Origin: Spirochaetales bacterium
GTDB lineage: Bacteria > Spirochaetota > Spirochaetia > Treponematales > Treponemataceae
Length of the DNA: 64,000 nt
Reading direction: 5' to 3'
Assembly (NCBI GenBank): GCA_003252395.1
Contig: QKEL01000009.1
Location: 682,001 to 746,000, forward strand
Shown: in pieces, positions 1 through 9,681 of the stretch
How the letters are laid out: each line of letters opens with the position of its first letter
Position numbering within the stretch: position 1 is the first letter of the stretch
Program-made: the position numbers and the translations under genes
The notes under the pieces: generated by a model
Databases searched by the model: none
Seen by the model: only the letters and a program-made list of their open reading frames with translations
What the model was told of the DNA's origin: nothing

Positions 1-1110
1 GCGCGGAAGAAGGCGCTGGCCAAGCTGTTGCCTTTCCAGACCAAGGATTTCGAGGGAATTTTCAAGGCCATGGACGGTCATGGCGTCACGATTCGCCTGA
101 TCGATCCTCCGCTCCACGAATTCGTGCCCCACGACGAGGCGGGGCAAAAAGCCCTCGCGAAGGCGGTGAACGTTCCGTTTGAAACGGTACGAAGCCGGGT
201 CGAGAAGCTTCACGAGGCGAATCCCATGCTCGGCCACCGCGGGTGCCGACTGGCGATAACCTATCCCGAAATCCTCGAAATGCAGGTTACCGCCATCATG
301 ACCGCCGCCTGCAACGTTGCGAAGAAGGGAATCAAGGTCCTTCCCGAGATCATGATCCCGCTGGTTATCGACGCGAAGGAGCTCGCCATCCTTGAACGAC
401 TGACGCGGGCCGCCGCCGACGCGGTGATCGCCAAAAAGGCCGTACCGGTCAAATACCTGGTGGGGACCATGATCGAGACGCCGCGCGCCGCCCTTCTCGC
501 CGACGAGATCGCGCACGTTGCGGAGTTCTTCTCCTTCGGCACCAATGACCTCACGCAAATGACCTTGGGCATGAGCCGCGACGACGCCGGGAAGTTCCTC
601 CCCGATTACGTGGACGAACACAAGGCCGCGGTTTTCGCGAAAGACCCCTTCCAGAGCCTGGACGTGAACGGCGTCGGCTTGCTGGTCGAAAGCGGCATAG
701 AGTTGGGTCGCTCGGTTCGCGCGGGGCTCAAGGTAGGAATTTGCGGCGAGCACGGAGGCGATTCGGCTTCCGTCAAGTTCTGCTACGCCGCGGGCATGGA
801 TTACGTTTCGGCCTCTCCCTTCCGCGTCCCCATAGCGCGGCTCGCCGCAGCCCAGGCGGTTATCGAGGAAGCGCAGAAGAGCGCCGCGCCCCTAAAGGCC
901 GCTCGTGGGCCAAAGAAAGGCGCCGCTACGGCCAAGAAGGGCACAACCGCCAAGAAGACTACGACGGCGAAGGCAGCCCCGAAGAAAGCGGCGAAGGCAA
1001 AGCCCGAAACCGCCAGCAAGGCGCCGGCCACGGCAAAAAAAGCGCCGAAGGCAAAGCCCAAAGCGCCGGGGAAGGCTCAGGCGAAAACGGTAAAAACCGT
1101 AAAGAAATAA
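1..1110 (+). CDS. ppdK: Pyruvate phosphate dikinase, C-terminal part, with Lys/Ala-rich tail
   Basis: The frame is open from base 1, so the 5' part lies outside the window; 369 residues are visible. PPDK interconverts pyruvate, ATP and Pi with phosphoenolpyruvate, AMP and PPi. The visible part is the PEP/pyruvate-binding TIM barrel: [14 protein letters not shown] near fragment residue 79, [25 protein letters not shown], and GICGEHGGD with the catalytic cysteine codon at 742-744. The barrel ends with [15 protein letters not shown], where the family normally stops. About 80 further residues follow, almost only Lys, Ala, Pro and Thr, resembling histone H1 tails. The tail is in frame and ends at a strong terminator, so it is a real C-terminal extension. 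Family assignment is certain; the role of the tail is unknown. Confidence 0.96.
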   Translation, partial: ARKKALAKLLPFQTKDFEGIFKAMDGHGVTIRLIDPPLHEFVPHDEAGQKALAKAVNVPFETVRSRVEKLHEANPMLGHRGCRLAITYPEILEMQVTAIMTAACNVAKKGIKVLPEIMIPLVIDAKELAILERLTRAAADAVIAKKAVPVKYLVGTMIETPRAALLADEIAHVAEFFSFGTNDLTQMTLGMSRDDAGKFLPDYVDEHKAAVFAKDPFQSLDVNGVGLLVESGIELGRSVRAGLKVGICGEHGGDSASVKFCYAAGMDYVSASPFRVPIARLAAAQAVIEEAQKSAAPLKAARGPKKGAATAKKGTTAKKTTTAKAAPKKAAKAKPETASKAPATAKKAPKAKPKAPGKAQAKTVKTVKK

Positions 1111-1117
1111 TTGAAGA

Positions 1118-1152
1118 AAGCCGTTCGGATAGGCTCCGAACGGCTTTTTTTT
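1118..1152 (+). terminator. Rho-independent terminator of ppdK
   Basis: A GC-rich hairpin with arms AAGCCGTTCGGA and TCCGAACGGCTT and a short loop is followed by a run of eight T. It begins eight bases after the ppdK stop codon. Confidence 0.93.
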
Positions 1153-1381
1153 CGTGAGGACCGCTCAATCAGAATCCCGCAAGCCGGAATGAATCGCACC
1201 ATCTTCCTCGAAACAATATAAGCATGTGCAATATTTTATAACATCGCCAAGGTCGCGGTGACAGCTCTCAATCTCGCCCATTAAAAACCGAAAGCGTTCT
1301 TGCGTACGATACCGCTATTGCCCGAAGCGTTTCGTATCGGTATGATTAAGAAACGATACACTGTATAATCGGAGATACACC

Positions 1382-2374
1382 ATGACCAAACGCCTCTTCG
1401 CTCTTATCCTTACCGTACAGCTCGTGACGGTATCTTTCGCCAGCGGCAAGCTCGACGCCCCGCGCAAAGCCCAACCCGATACGTTGCGGGTGGGGGTTCT
1501 CGCCGGACCTTCGGGATTGGGCATGGCGCGATTGATCGATAATCCGCCAACCCTGGGCGACGGCACGGTCTGTACGTTCGAAATTATCGGGTCGGTCGAC
1601 GCTCTTTTGCCGAAACTCGTTAACGGGGATTTGGACGTAGGAATTCTTCCCCCAAACGTCGCCGCAAAACTTTATAACCTTAATCCGACATCGGTCGTCG
1701 CGACCGCCATCGTGGGCAACGGCATGATTTCCTTGGTGACTAGGGACGCTTCCGTACGCGCCCTCGGGGATCTAGAAGGAAAAACCGTTTCGGTAGCGGG
1801 GCAGGGCGCCACTCCGGAATACGTGATGAAAACCCTTTTGGACGCCGCCAAGGTTCCCTCGAATTCCGTTACCCTGGACTTTTCGATTCCTACCCCCGGC
1901 ATCGCGGCGGCCCTGGTAAGCGATAAAATAGGGTACGCCCTGTTACCGGAGCCCTTCGCCACGGTCGCGGTAATGAACGGTAACTCGGGCGATCGTCCCG
2001 TGGTGCGCGCCCTTTCCATCCGCGAGACGTGGAAGGACTACGGCTTAGGCGAGGATTTTCCCATGACCCTGTGCGTCGCGGCCGCCGGCTTCGCCCGGGA
2101 TTACCCGGAATTGACGAAAGCCTTTCTCGATCAATACCGCCAATCCATCGAGTGGACCGTCGAAAACCCTGCGGAGGCCGGACCGCTCGCGGAAAAGGTA
2201 GGCCTCGGCCTCAAAGGGGCAATCGCCGCCAAGGCGATTCCGTCATGCAACTTTACGTTCGTGAATGCGGAAGAGGGTAAACGGTCGATCGAATCGCTGC
2301 TTGCGACCTTTCTGGCCTATGCGCCCGCCTCGATCGGCGGGAAGCTTCCCGACGAAGGCTTCTATTTTAAATGA
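1382..2374 (+). CDS. ABC transporter substrate-binding protein (NMT1/SsuA-like)
   Basis: 330 residues with an N-terminal signal peptide (MTKRLF, hydrophobic core, SFASG) for export to the periplasm. The pattern of a short beta-alpha start (DTLRVGVLAGPSGLGMARLI), then LVNGDLDVGILPPNVAAKL and LEGKTVSVAGQGATPEYVMKT is that of the NMT1/SsuA/ThiY solute-binding family, whose members bind nitrate, sulfonates or thiamine precursors. A GGAG ribosome-binding site at 1371-1374 supports the ATG at 1382. The stop overlaps the permease start as ATGA, so the three genes form one transporter operon. The ligand cannot be told from sequence. I see no TPP-riboswitch motif in the 229-base leader. Confidence 0.88.
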   Translation: MTKRLFALILTVQLVTVSFASGKLDAPRKAQPDTLRVGVLAGPSGLGMARLIDNPPTLGDGTVCTFEIIGSVDALLPKLVNGDLDVGILPPNVAAKLYNLNPTSVVATAIVGNGMISLVTRDASVRALGDLEGKTVSVAGQGATPEYVMKTLLDAAKVPSNSVTLDFSIPTPGIAAALVSDKIGYALLPEPFATVAVMNGNSGDRPVVRALSIRETWKDYGLGEDFPMTLCVAAAGFARDYPELTKAFLDQYRQSIEWTVENPAEAGPLAEKVGLGLKGAIAAKAIPSCNFTFVNAEEGKRSIESLLATFLAYAPASIGGKLPDEGFYFK

Positions 2375-3156
2375 AACGTTCGATAGTCGCGGCGACCGTC
2401 GTCTCATCGGCCGTTCTCGTTCTCATGTGGGGATTTGCCGCCTACGCGGTTCATGCCCCATTCATATTGCCGGGACCGATCGCCGTTTTGGGGGACTTCC
2501 TGGACTTGATCCAGGACTCGGGTTTCCACCGAGAGATCGTCGCGACTATAGCCAGGGGCCTGGCGGCCTTTTGCCTTTCATTGGGCCTCGCCCTGGTGCT
2601 GGGGTGCGTCTCCGGCGTATCCGACGCGGGCGCGGCGGCCTTACGCCCCTGGCTAGCGGTAATAAAGTCAACGCCCGTCGTATCCGTCATTTTGATAGCG
2701 CTCTTATGGTTTGGCTCCTCCGTCGTACCGGTATTCGTCTCGGTATTGATGACCTTGCCGGTCATGACGGAAGCCCTCGCGAAGGGAATACGGGAGACGG
2801 ACCGGAAATTGCTCGAAATGGCCAGGCTCTATCGGTTTAGGAAGCGGGATATTTTATTGAGAATTCAATTGCGCTCGGCCGTCCCGTTTCTCCTCGCCGG
2901 CGCCGGTTCAGCGCTCGGATTGACCTGGAAGGTCGTGGTGGCGGGGGAGATCCTCGGTTTGCCGAAAACAGGGTTGGGAACCGCCATCCAAACCGCGCGG
3001 GTTCAACTGGAAAGCCTTCGGGTTTTTTCCCTGACGATTATGGCCATACTATTGTGCGTCATAAGCGAGTTCGTTTTTTCCAGATTGACCGCGCGGTATT
3101 CGGCGCCCAACGCCGCGAAAGGCGTAAAGCCATACCGTACCGAGGCCCGCCCTTGA
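2371..3156 (+). CDS. ABC transporter permease (SsuC/TauC-like)
   Basis: 261 residues with about six membrane segments and the cytoplasmic coupling (EAA) loop, seen as EALAKGIRETDRKLLEMARLYRF followed by the conserved G spacing near residues 130-155. This is the BPD_transp_1 fold of the nitrate/sulfonate/taurine importer class. It overlaps the binding-protein gene by four bases, and its own stop overlaps the TTG start of the ATPase gene. It forms the inner-membrane channel of this importer. Confidence 0.9.
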   Translation: MKRSIVAATVVSSAVLVLMWGFAAYAVHAPFILPGPIAVLGDFLDLIQDSGFHREIVATIARGLAAFCLSLGLALVLGCVSGVSDAGAAALRPWLAVIKSTPVVSVILIALLWFGSSVVPVFVSVLMTLPVMTEALAKGIRETDRKLLEMARLYRFRKRDILLRIQLRSAVPFLLAGAGSALGLTWKVVVAGEILGLPKTGLGTAIQTARVQLESLRVFSLTIMAILLCVISEFVFSRLTARYSAPNAAKGVKPYRTEARP

Positions 3157-3800
3157 ACGTAAACCGACTGTCCGTCAGCTATCACTCGGGACCGGTGTTC
3201 CGCGATTTCGATGCTTCCTTCGACGACGGCGCGATCACCCTCGTCCTGGGCGCGTCAGGCTGCGGAAAGACCACGCTTTTACGCTCCATAGCGGACCGCG
3301 AGATGCGTAATGGCGCGGTGTCTTTCGTGTTTCAAGAACCTCGGCTCATACCCTGGATATCCGTACGCGCCAATTTGGCCCTGGCGCTCGCGGCCTCGAA
3401 TATTGACGGTCCGGCGCGGAAGTCCCGCATCGATTACTTTCTGGATTTAGTCTCGCTCTTGTCCAGGGCCGAGGATAGCCCAGAAAGCCTTTCGGGAGGC
3501 GAAAGGCAGCGTGTCTCGATCGCCCGCGCCTTCGCAAATCCGGCGCCGGTCCTCTTAATGGACGAACCGTTTCAATCCCAGGATCCAGCAACGAAAAGGC
3601 AATTGATAGGCCTCGTTCGAGAGCTCCAAAAATTGGAGCGACGGACTATTATCGCCGTAACCCACAACCTCGATGAAACCGAACTCTATGGGGACGCCCT
3701 TATGTTGCTTTCGGGAAAGCCCGCTTCGATTCTATTTCAATCAGGCAACAACGCGGAAAACAGAAAGAAAATCGCGAATCTTTTTCACCCCGAACCATAA
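3153..3800 (+). CDS. ABC transporter ATP-binding protein (SsuB/TauB-like)
   Basis: 215 residues from a TTG start at 3153 that overlaps the permease stop (TTGA). An upstream in-frame ATG at 3054 would put 33 non-homologous residues inside the permease gene, so I reject it. Walker A GASGCGKTTLL is at about residues 33-43, the Q-loop is FVFQEPRLIPW, the signature LSGGERQRVSIARA is near 113, Walker B is VLLMDEPF near 133, and the H-loop histidine is in VTHNLDE. The protein is short for the family, ending soon after the H-loop, but all catalytic motifs are present. It energises the importer encoded by the two preceding genes. Confidence 0.9.
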   Translation: MNVNRLSVSYHSGPVFRDFDASFDDGAITLVLGASGCGKTTLLRSIADREMRNGAVSFVFQEPRLIPWISVRANLALALAASNIDGPARKSRIDYFLDLVSLLSRAEDSPESLSGGERQRVSIARAFANPAPVLLMDEPFQSQDPATKRQLIGLVRELQKLERRTIIAVTHNLDETELYGDALMLLSGKPASILFQSGNNAENRKKIANLFHPEP

Positions 3801-3990
3801 TAAAAAGAGGGGACAGCCGTTCGGTAAACCCAAAGCACCAATACATTCTACTGCGCATAATGTATGTTCTGTCGAGTTATATGCGGTATAAGGTAGTTTT
3901 TTTGACTATTGTATACAGGTTAAGTCTGTTTCCGGGTGAAGAATACGGGCGGACCCCGTCAAGAAACAAGATCCGCCCGGTCCTCGTATA

Positions 3991-6510
3991 TTACAACGCC
4001 GCTTCGTTTGCCTTGGCCACTTCGCCGAAAACGCTGAAGAAATCCGTTGGTGTTTCATCATCGTCGTTCCCCGGTACCGCCAAAGCCTCAAGTTTCGTTA
4101 TCTCGGCGACTCGGTATAGGGGAAGAGCCGTCTCTGTCTCGAGCATGTCGCGGAAGGGCCGATCCGCGCGGAACGGCATCGTTACCGACCAAAGGAACGG
4201 ATCGTGGGCGTCGGCTTCCACCGATGCGCCGGGAATCCCTTGGGCGTAGGCGGACGCGAGCCCCAGAAGGGCGCTGAAACCCCGTCCTTCTTCGCGTATT
4301 CGATACCGATACCGATTGCCCCATAAATACTTCGAAAGCGATTCCCTGCGAAGGCGCGTGGAAAGCGGATACGCGAACACGCGGTTTACGCCAATGTTCG
4401 CCGGAAGGCTTTTTTTCAGCGCCGCCTCGATAACGGCGGGATCCACGGGTTCCGAAAGAAGGAAGGATGCGATTTCATCCTTGGACGAAACGCCGACGGA
4501 CATGCTTTGCGCTAGTTCAAACCGGGGCAGGGGGTTAAAGCCCTCGGTGAAAATCACGGGAAGCGCGCTGCGTTGGAACGCCTTATGCCATATTTCCAAT
4601 AAGCCGAGATGGGGGACCCAAGGGGCTTCTTTCGTCTTTGAGAAAGAAAGCAGTACCCGGTGGGTAGCTTCCTTCCCGCGGCTTTTCCCCGGAACGAAGG
4701 CTTCTTCCCGCGGCTTTTCCGCGGTGACCGATTCCTTTTCCGGGGGCGTCGGTTTTACGACCTTGACCGTTTTGCCGCAGACGCCGCAGCGATCCTCGCA
4801 ATCGGTATCGCATGCCGCGGTGAGGGTTTGCGCGTCCGAGCGTTCCTTTTCGCGCCATAGCCATGACTTGCTAACGCCGACCGAAACCCCGTCCCAGGGA
4901 AGGACTTCGTCCCGGCTTCTTTCACGAATCGTCTCCGCCTCCACGTCCCAAGACGCCCCGGCGATCACTTCTTTCCAAACCTCGGGTTTCGCCCAGTCCT
5001 CCCAGGCGTCCAATCTGCAACCCCTTCGGTACGCCTCGATCGCGAGGTCCCCTACCCGTTCGTCTCCCCGCGTTATCATCGCCTCGAGAAAGGAATTGAA
5101 CGGGCGGTGCGTGCTCACCTTAAAGCGGCCCTTCGGCAAGGCGCCGTGAATGTACGATAGCTTGCGGTCGGCTTCCTCCGAAGAAAGCTGCCGCGCCCAT
5201 TGGTACGGGGTATGGGGCTTGGGTATGAACGTGCCGATATTCGCGTTGCATTGCATGCGCGTCCGTTCCTGAATGTCCAGGAGGAACCGAACGATCTCCT
5301 CTTCCTCGCGCGAGCCTTCCGACTCGACGGGCAGCCCGATCATGAAATAGAATTTGACCTTGTTCCAGCCGCGTCTCTTCGCCTCCGTGAGGATATCGAG
5401 AATACGGTCCCGATAGACTTCTTTGTTGAGGGACCGCTGCCAACCGTCTACGGGGGTCTCGATCGCCAGCGTCAATCCGCCCTTTCGGACTTCCGCCATA
5501 CGTTCCAAAAGCGGCAAGGTAAAGGTATTGACCTTGAGAGAAGGAAGCTGGAAGGAAACGTGCTTCCCGGCCCATTCCGCGGTCAGGGAATCAAGAAGGC
5601 CGTCTATTCCCTCATAATCGCCCGAAGAGAGGGACATCAGGCTAATTTCCCGGTACCCGCCCTCGTTAACCAGAAAGGCGACGTCTTCCAAGACGCGTTC
5701 CCTGCTTTTCATCCGTTGCGGCCGGTAATTGACCCCCGCGTGGCAGAAGCGGCACCCATTGGGGCAGCCCCGCATGATTTCAACGCTGCCGTGGTCTTGC
5801 ACGACCCGCATATGCGGTACGGGAAAGCAAACCTGACGGTCCCCTTCCCCGCCGAAACCGGAAAATACGGCCCGCTTGGCCCTTGGCTTATTCGCCGTCC
5901 AGATCGACGGATGGCTTTCAAGCCTTTCCAATAGCCCGTCGCGGCCTACCCCGTTTTCGCGCATGAGGGCGAGTTCCGCGAGTAAATCGAATAACCCGGC
6001 CTCTGCTTCGCCGATAAACACCGCGTCGAGGATGTTGGAGAAGGGGGCGGGATTCGTCACGCCGCAACCGCCCGCGATCACGATCGGATCGTCGGCGCCC
6101 CGGTCGGCGCGAAGGAACGGTATTCCGGCGGTATCGAGGATAGAGAGCAATCCGGTAATGCCGGGCTCATAGCCGATAGAAACGGCCAGGATATCGCATT
6201 CCCTGACGGGGATTCCCGACTCAAGGGTGTAAAGGGGAACCTGGCGACGCTTTAATACCTCTTCGAAGTCGGGGGCGGGCGCGAAGACCCGTTCGCACCG
6301 GACCTTTTCGAGGCGGTTCATTCCGTCGTAGAGGATTTTTATGGCGAGGTTCGACATGGCGATCTCGTAAAGGTCGGGAAAGGCCAGCGCGACGGTCAGC
6401 GGGGCGCTGGCCTTGACGATCTGTCCGTATTCCCCGCCGAGATAGCGGGCGGGATTCTGGACGGACGCGAGGTCCGGCCCCAGAACCGATAGGGGGTCTA
6501 TGTTGTGCAC
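3991..6510 (-). CDS. B12-binding radical SAM protein fused to DUF2344
   Basis: 839 residues. Order: an N-terminal region starting NPARYLGGEYG, a B12-binding-like fold (residues about 40-170), a radical SAM core with the 4Fe-4S motif CPNGCRFC (cysteines at about 249, 253, 256), a cysteine-rich linker (CDTDCEDRCGVCG), and a C-terminal DUF2344 domain (SHL-like PHLGLLEI, then EGFNPLPRFELA). This architecture matches the TIGR03960-TIGR03936 fusion, whose reaction is unknown to me. A TTG at 6520-6522 is in frame, but GGAG (6516-6519) is spaced six bases from the GTG at 6508-6510, so I take the GTG. It lies 13 bases after mrdB and is probably the last gene of the mre/mrd operon. Confidence 0.9.
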   Translation of the reverse strand: MHNIDPLSVLGPDLASVQNPARYLGGEYGQIVKASAPLTVALAFPDLYEIAMSNLAIKILYDGMNRLEKVRCERVFAPAPDFEEVLKRRQVPLYTLESGIPVRECDILAVSIGYEPGITGLLSILDTAGIPFLRADRGADDPIVIAGGCGVTNPAPFSNILDAVFIGEAEAGLFDLLAELALMRENGVGRDGLLERLESHPSIWTANKPRAKRAVFSGFGGEGDRQVCFPVPHMRVVQDHGSVEIMRGCPNGCRFCHAGVNYRPQRMKSRERVLEDVAFLVNEGGYREISLMSLSSGDYEGIDGLLDSLTAEWAGKHVSFQLPSLKVNTFTLPLLERMAEVRKGGLTLAIETPVDGWQRSLNKEVYRDRILDILTEAKRRGWNKVKFYFMIGLPVESEGSREEEEIVRFLLDIQERTRMQCNANIGTFIPKPHTPYQWARQLSSEEADRKLSYIHGALPKGRFKVSTHRPFNSFLEAMITRGDERVGDLAIEAYRRGCRLDAWEDWAKPEVWKEVIAGASWDVEAETIRERSRDEVLPWDGVSVGVSKSWLWREKERSDAQTLTAACDTDCEDRCGVCGKTVKVVKPTPPEKESVTAEKPREEAFVPGKSRGKEATHRVLLSFSKTKEAPWVPHLGLLEIWHKAFQRSALPVIFTEGFNPLPRFELAQSMSVGVSSKDEIASFLLSEPVDPAVIEAALKKSLPANIGVNRVFAYPLSTRLRRESLSKYLWGNRYRYRIREEGRGFSALLGLASAYAQGIPGASVEADAHDPFLWSVTMPFRADRPFRDMLETETALPLYRVAEITKLEALAVPGNDDDETPTDFFSVFGEVAKANEAAL

Positions 6511-6523
6511 TGAGAGCTCCAAA

Positions 6524-7834
6524 TCAATGATCGAGCCGACGGATATTTACGCTCATAAGCATACCGACGGACATCATGGCGGTCCAGAGCGAGGACCCGC
6601 CATAGGATAGGAATAGCAACGGAATACCGGTAATGGGCATCATACCCATCACCATCCCGATGTTTACGACGAAATGGAAAAAGAACATGGCGGTTATGCC
6701 CGTCGCGATTAGGGAACCGAAACCGCTTTCGGTTTTCCTCATGATTATCACGCCGCGGAATACGACGATCGCGTAGAGGGCAAAAACGGCGAGGCCGCCC
6801 ATAAAGCCCCACTCCTCGGAAAGTATGCTGAAAATGAAGTCGGTACTTTGCTGCGGCAGGAAGCGGTAATGGCTTTGGGTGCCCTTCAGAAAGCCGACCC
6901 CGAAAGGACCGCCGGAACCGATCGCGGTTATGGACTGTATGATATTCCAGCCGGAGCCCAGGGGATCCACGTTCGGATCGAGAAAGACGATAAGCCGCAT
7001 GATCTGGTAATCCTTGAGCACCTGGGAGGCGGCCAAAGACAGGGCGAGCGAAGCGGCGATTATCCCGGTCATATAGGCTATCCAGAAATAGTACCGCGCC
7101 TTGGAAAGCATGTAGCCGATGAACGCCAATAGGGTGATCATGCCGAGGGAAAAAAGCGCGACGAGGGTATATCGCAGATCGGTCAGGATGCGGATGGCGG
7201 GTATTTTCACGTGGGCGATATTGGTTTCCCAGGGCGGCAGCACGGTAAAGACGATCGTAAGGCCGCCGCCAAGGAGAACCAGGCCAAGATATCGCAGGGG
7301 AATGCCGGCGACGAAACACATGGCAAGGAAAATCGGCACGTACACGGAGGCGGTTCCCAGGTCGGGCTGCGAGAGAATGAGCAACATCGGGGCGACCATG
7401 ATCAACCCCGACCGGATAAAGCGCTCAAGCTGACTACGCGCGTTCTGGGATCGATCAAGGTAATAGGCAAGAAAGAGGATATAGACGATCTTCGTGAACT
7501 CGGAGGGTTGGATTCCGAGCTCGCCCACCCCGAGCCAGCTTTTCGCGCCATTGACGTAGCGCCCGAATAGGCGCGTATAGACCAAAAGCAGCAGCGCGCC
7601 GACGTACAGGAGCAAGGTACGGTCGGCGAAGCGCCGATAATCGACGAACGTCACCGTCAGGAGGAATCCGATGCCCGTAACGACCCAAATGATCTGCTTC
7701 ACGTATTGGTTCGATACGAGCATGCCCTCCGAATTGATTCCCGAGGAATAGATAAAGGATATCCCGATGACGGACAGCAGGATAACGGAAAAGAACAAAA
7801 GAAAATCGAAATACGTGAAGCGGCGAATATTCAT
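6524..7834 (-). CDS. mrdB: Rod-shape peptidoglycan polymerase RodA
   Basis: 436 residues, SEDS family, about ten membrane segments. RodA polymerises glycan strands from lipid II in the elongasome together with PBP2. Visible signatures are VDYRRFADRT, the NGAKSWLGVG and IQPSEFTKI block, SQPDLGTA, and the C-terminal FLSYGGSSLWTAM. The ATG at 7834 has a GGGGGAGG Shine-Dalgarno and overlaps the mrdA stop (ATGA). Open frame upstream of it belongs to the mrdA 3' end. Gene position next to mrdA and mreBCD favours RodA over FtsW. Confidence 0.95.
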   Translation of the reverse strand: MNIRRFTYFDFLLFFSVILLSVIGISFIYSSGINSEGMLVSNQYVKQIIWVVTGIGFLLTVTFVDYRRFADRTLLLYVGALLLLVYTRLFGRYVNGAKSWLGVGELGIQPSEFTKIVYILFLAYYLDRSQNARSQLERFIRSGLIMVAPMLLILSQPDLGTASVYVPIFLAMCFVAGIPLRYLGLVLLGGGLTIVFTVLPPWETNIAHVKIPAIRILTDLRYTLVALFSLGMITLLAFIGYMLSKARYYFWIAYMTGIIAASLALSLAASQVLKDYQIMRLIVFLDPNVDPLGSGWNIIQSITAIGSGGPFGVGFLKGTQSHYRFLPQQSTDFIFSILSEEWGFMGGLAVFALYAIVVFRGVIIMRKTESGFGSLIATGITAMFFFHFVVNIGMVMGMMPITGIPLLFLSYGGSSLWTAMMSVGMLMSVNIRRLDH

Positions 7835-9681
7835 TCCTGCCTCCCCCGGGTTCCCGTTAAATACCGGAAGCCCAACGCGTCCACCGCCTCGTCGTAGGTC
7901 TGGTCGGCGAAGATGCCCTGGAAAATGATATTGTTCGCGTAAGGGGCCCACCATTCCCAGTTATTGACCGCCTCGACCATGACCACGACGATTATCACGT
8001 CCTCGGGCGGCGCATCGTACGGACCGAAGGCGACCATCCAGGAATGCCACCGGTCAACGAAACCGACCTCGGCGGTTCCGGTCTTTCCCGCGAGCTCTAC
8101 CACCTTGTTTTTCATCGGGAACTGGGCGGTACCGTTCGTGATCATGTATCGCATGTATTCCCGTACCGTCTGAAAGGTTTCTTTGGAAATATTGCTCGTC
8201 CTGAGAACTTCCGGCTGGGTTACCGATAGCACGGCGTTTGTCACCGGGTCGCGGACTTCCTTTAAAAGGTGAGGGCGGTAAATCGTCCCGCCGTTCACGA
8301 TCATGGAGACCCAGTCCGCCATTTGCAAGGGGGAGACCAAAAGATAGCCCTGCCCGATCGACATGTTCATCGTGTCGCCGCCGAGCCATTTTTCGTGAAA
8401 ACGGCGCTCTTTCCATTGGGGCGTCGGAACGAAGCCGGCGGTTTGCGTGGGCAAATCTATGCCCGTCTCGTAACCAAGCCCCATTTCCTGGGAGTACGAC
8501 GCGATGCGGTCCACCCCGAGATAGTCACGACCTGCGACCCAAAAATATACGTCGCAGGATTGGGCGAGGGCCTCGCGCAGGTCCACGGGGCCGTGACCGG
8601 GTTTCTTAATCCAGCACCGGAAGAGCCTGTCTCCGTAATTGATCTCGCCGTCGCAGTCGATGGTCTTCTCGGGCGGGATGGCCTTTTCCTCGAGAAGGGC
8701 CGTGGTAACGATGGTCTTGAACGTCGAGGCAGGGGGATAGCTGGCGTTCACGACGCGATTCAATAAGGGGTTGTTGGGATCGGCGAGGAGGGTCTGATAC
8801 AGCTTGCCGGAATTATCCTGGCTAAAGAGGTTCGGGTCAAAGTACGGATAGGAAACCATGGCCAGCACCTCGCCGGTGGCGGGCTTGAGGACCACGGCTG
8901 ATCCGATCCGGTGCCCCAGGGCGTTTTCCGCGAGGGACTGAATTTTCTGGTCGATCGTGAGGATAAGGTTTTTGCCCATCACCGGGGGAGCTATATTCGC
9001 GCTGTTCTCGATATAGCGGCCCTTCACGTCCACGGTTCGGTATTCATACCCGTCGACGCCGCGGAGGAGCTCGTCGTATTGCTTTTCGATCCCCGCCTTT
9101 CCGATAATGCTGTTGGTCGTATAACCCTTGTTGTAGAAGATCTTCAGCTCTTCCTTGGTAATGTCGCCGACATAGCCGAGTACGTGCGAGATCGAGCCGG
9201 TTTCGACGTAATTCCTGATGGGTTTGGACCGCCAGGAAACGCCGGGGAGCTCGTCGATATCTTCCGCCACGGAAGTCACCATCTCGAAGGGAACGTTGGA
9301 CTTTATTTCCACGGTTTGGAAGGAGCGGCGGATGGACGCGGGAACCCGGCCGTCGATCTCGCTTTCGTTCATCCGCAATAGCTTCGCGAGCCGCGTAACC
9401 ACGTCGGCAAACCGGTCAGGGGGTATTTCTCCCGGGGTAATGTCGATCGCGAACGAATCGATATTGAGCACCATCGGGACGGTGCCGTTTCGGTCGAATA
9501 TCTCCCCACGCTGTGCCGGAAGCTTCTTTGAGCGCTGGGAAATGGATTGGGATTGCTTGCGGTATTTATCGCCCTCGATGATCTGCATGGAAAAAAGCCT
9601 GACGAGGAATAGGCCCATCGAGATTGCCATGAAAGCGGTCATGGCTACGACACGCAGACCGCGGTTCGCGGCTTGACTCAT
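7831..9681 (-). CDS. mrdA: Penicillin-binding protein 2 (elongation transpeptidase)
   Basis: 616 residues: one N-terminal membrane anchor (residues about 8-32), a dimerisation domain beginning after LPAQRGEIFDRNG, and a C-terminal transpeptidase. The SxxK motif is STFK (serine about 319), the second motif is SCD in the place of SxN (about 375), and KTG is in AGKTGTAEVG. It cross-links peptidoglycan during side-wall growth as partner of RodA. The ATG at 9681 overlaps the mreD stop; the upstream in-frame extension lies inside mreD. Confidence 0.95.
   Translation of the reverse strand: MSQAANRGLRVVAMTAFMAISMGLFLVRLFSMQIIEGDKYRKQSQSISQRSKKLPAQRGEIFDRNGTVPMVLNIDSFAIDITPGEIPPDRFADVVTRLAKLLRMNESEIDGRVPASIRRSFQTVEIKSNVPFEMVTSVAEDIDELPGVSWRSKPIRNYVETGSISHVLGYVGDITKEELKIFYNKGYTTNSIIGKAGIEKQYDELLRGVDGYEYRTVDVKGRYIENSANIAPPVMGKNLILTIDQKIQSLAENALGHRIGSAVVLKPATGEVLAMVSYPYFDPNLFSQDNSGKLYQTLLADPNNPLLNRVVNASYPPASTFKTIVTTALLEEKAIPPEKTIDCDGEINYGDRLFRCWIKKPGHGPVDLREALAQSCDVYFWVAGRDYLGVDRIASYSQEMGLGYETGIDLPTQTAGFVPTPQWKERRFHEKWLGGDTMNMSIGQGYLLVSPLQMADWVSMIVNGGTIYRPHLLKEVRDPVTNAVLSVTQPEVLRTSNISKETFQTVREYMRYMITNGTAQFPMKNKVVELAGKTGTAEVGFVDRWHSWMVAFGPYDAPPEDVIIVVVMVEAVNNWEWWAPYANNIIFQGIFADQTYDEAVDALGFRYLTGTRGRQE

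Noticed and set aside
1364-1369. TATAAT before the ABC importer as a leaderless promoter
   Set aside because: No acceptable -35 at 16-19 bases upstream, and GGAG between it and the ATG argues for normal initiation from a start further 5'.
1153-1381. TPP or other riboswitch upstream of the ABC importer
   Set aside because: I looked for the CTGAGA and ACCTGA elements and for a clear terminator/antiterminator pair and found none.
3946-3979. Hairpin CGGGCGGA / TCCGCCCG as terminator of the radical SAM gene
   Set aside because: The loop is 18 bases and there is no T-run on either strand; a weak role cannot be excluded.
3801-3990. Mobile-element remnant in the AT-richer gap between the importer and the radical SAM gene
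   Set aside because: No terminal inverted repeats, target duplications or transposase fragments are visible.
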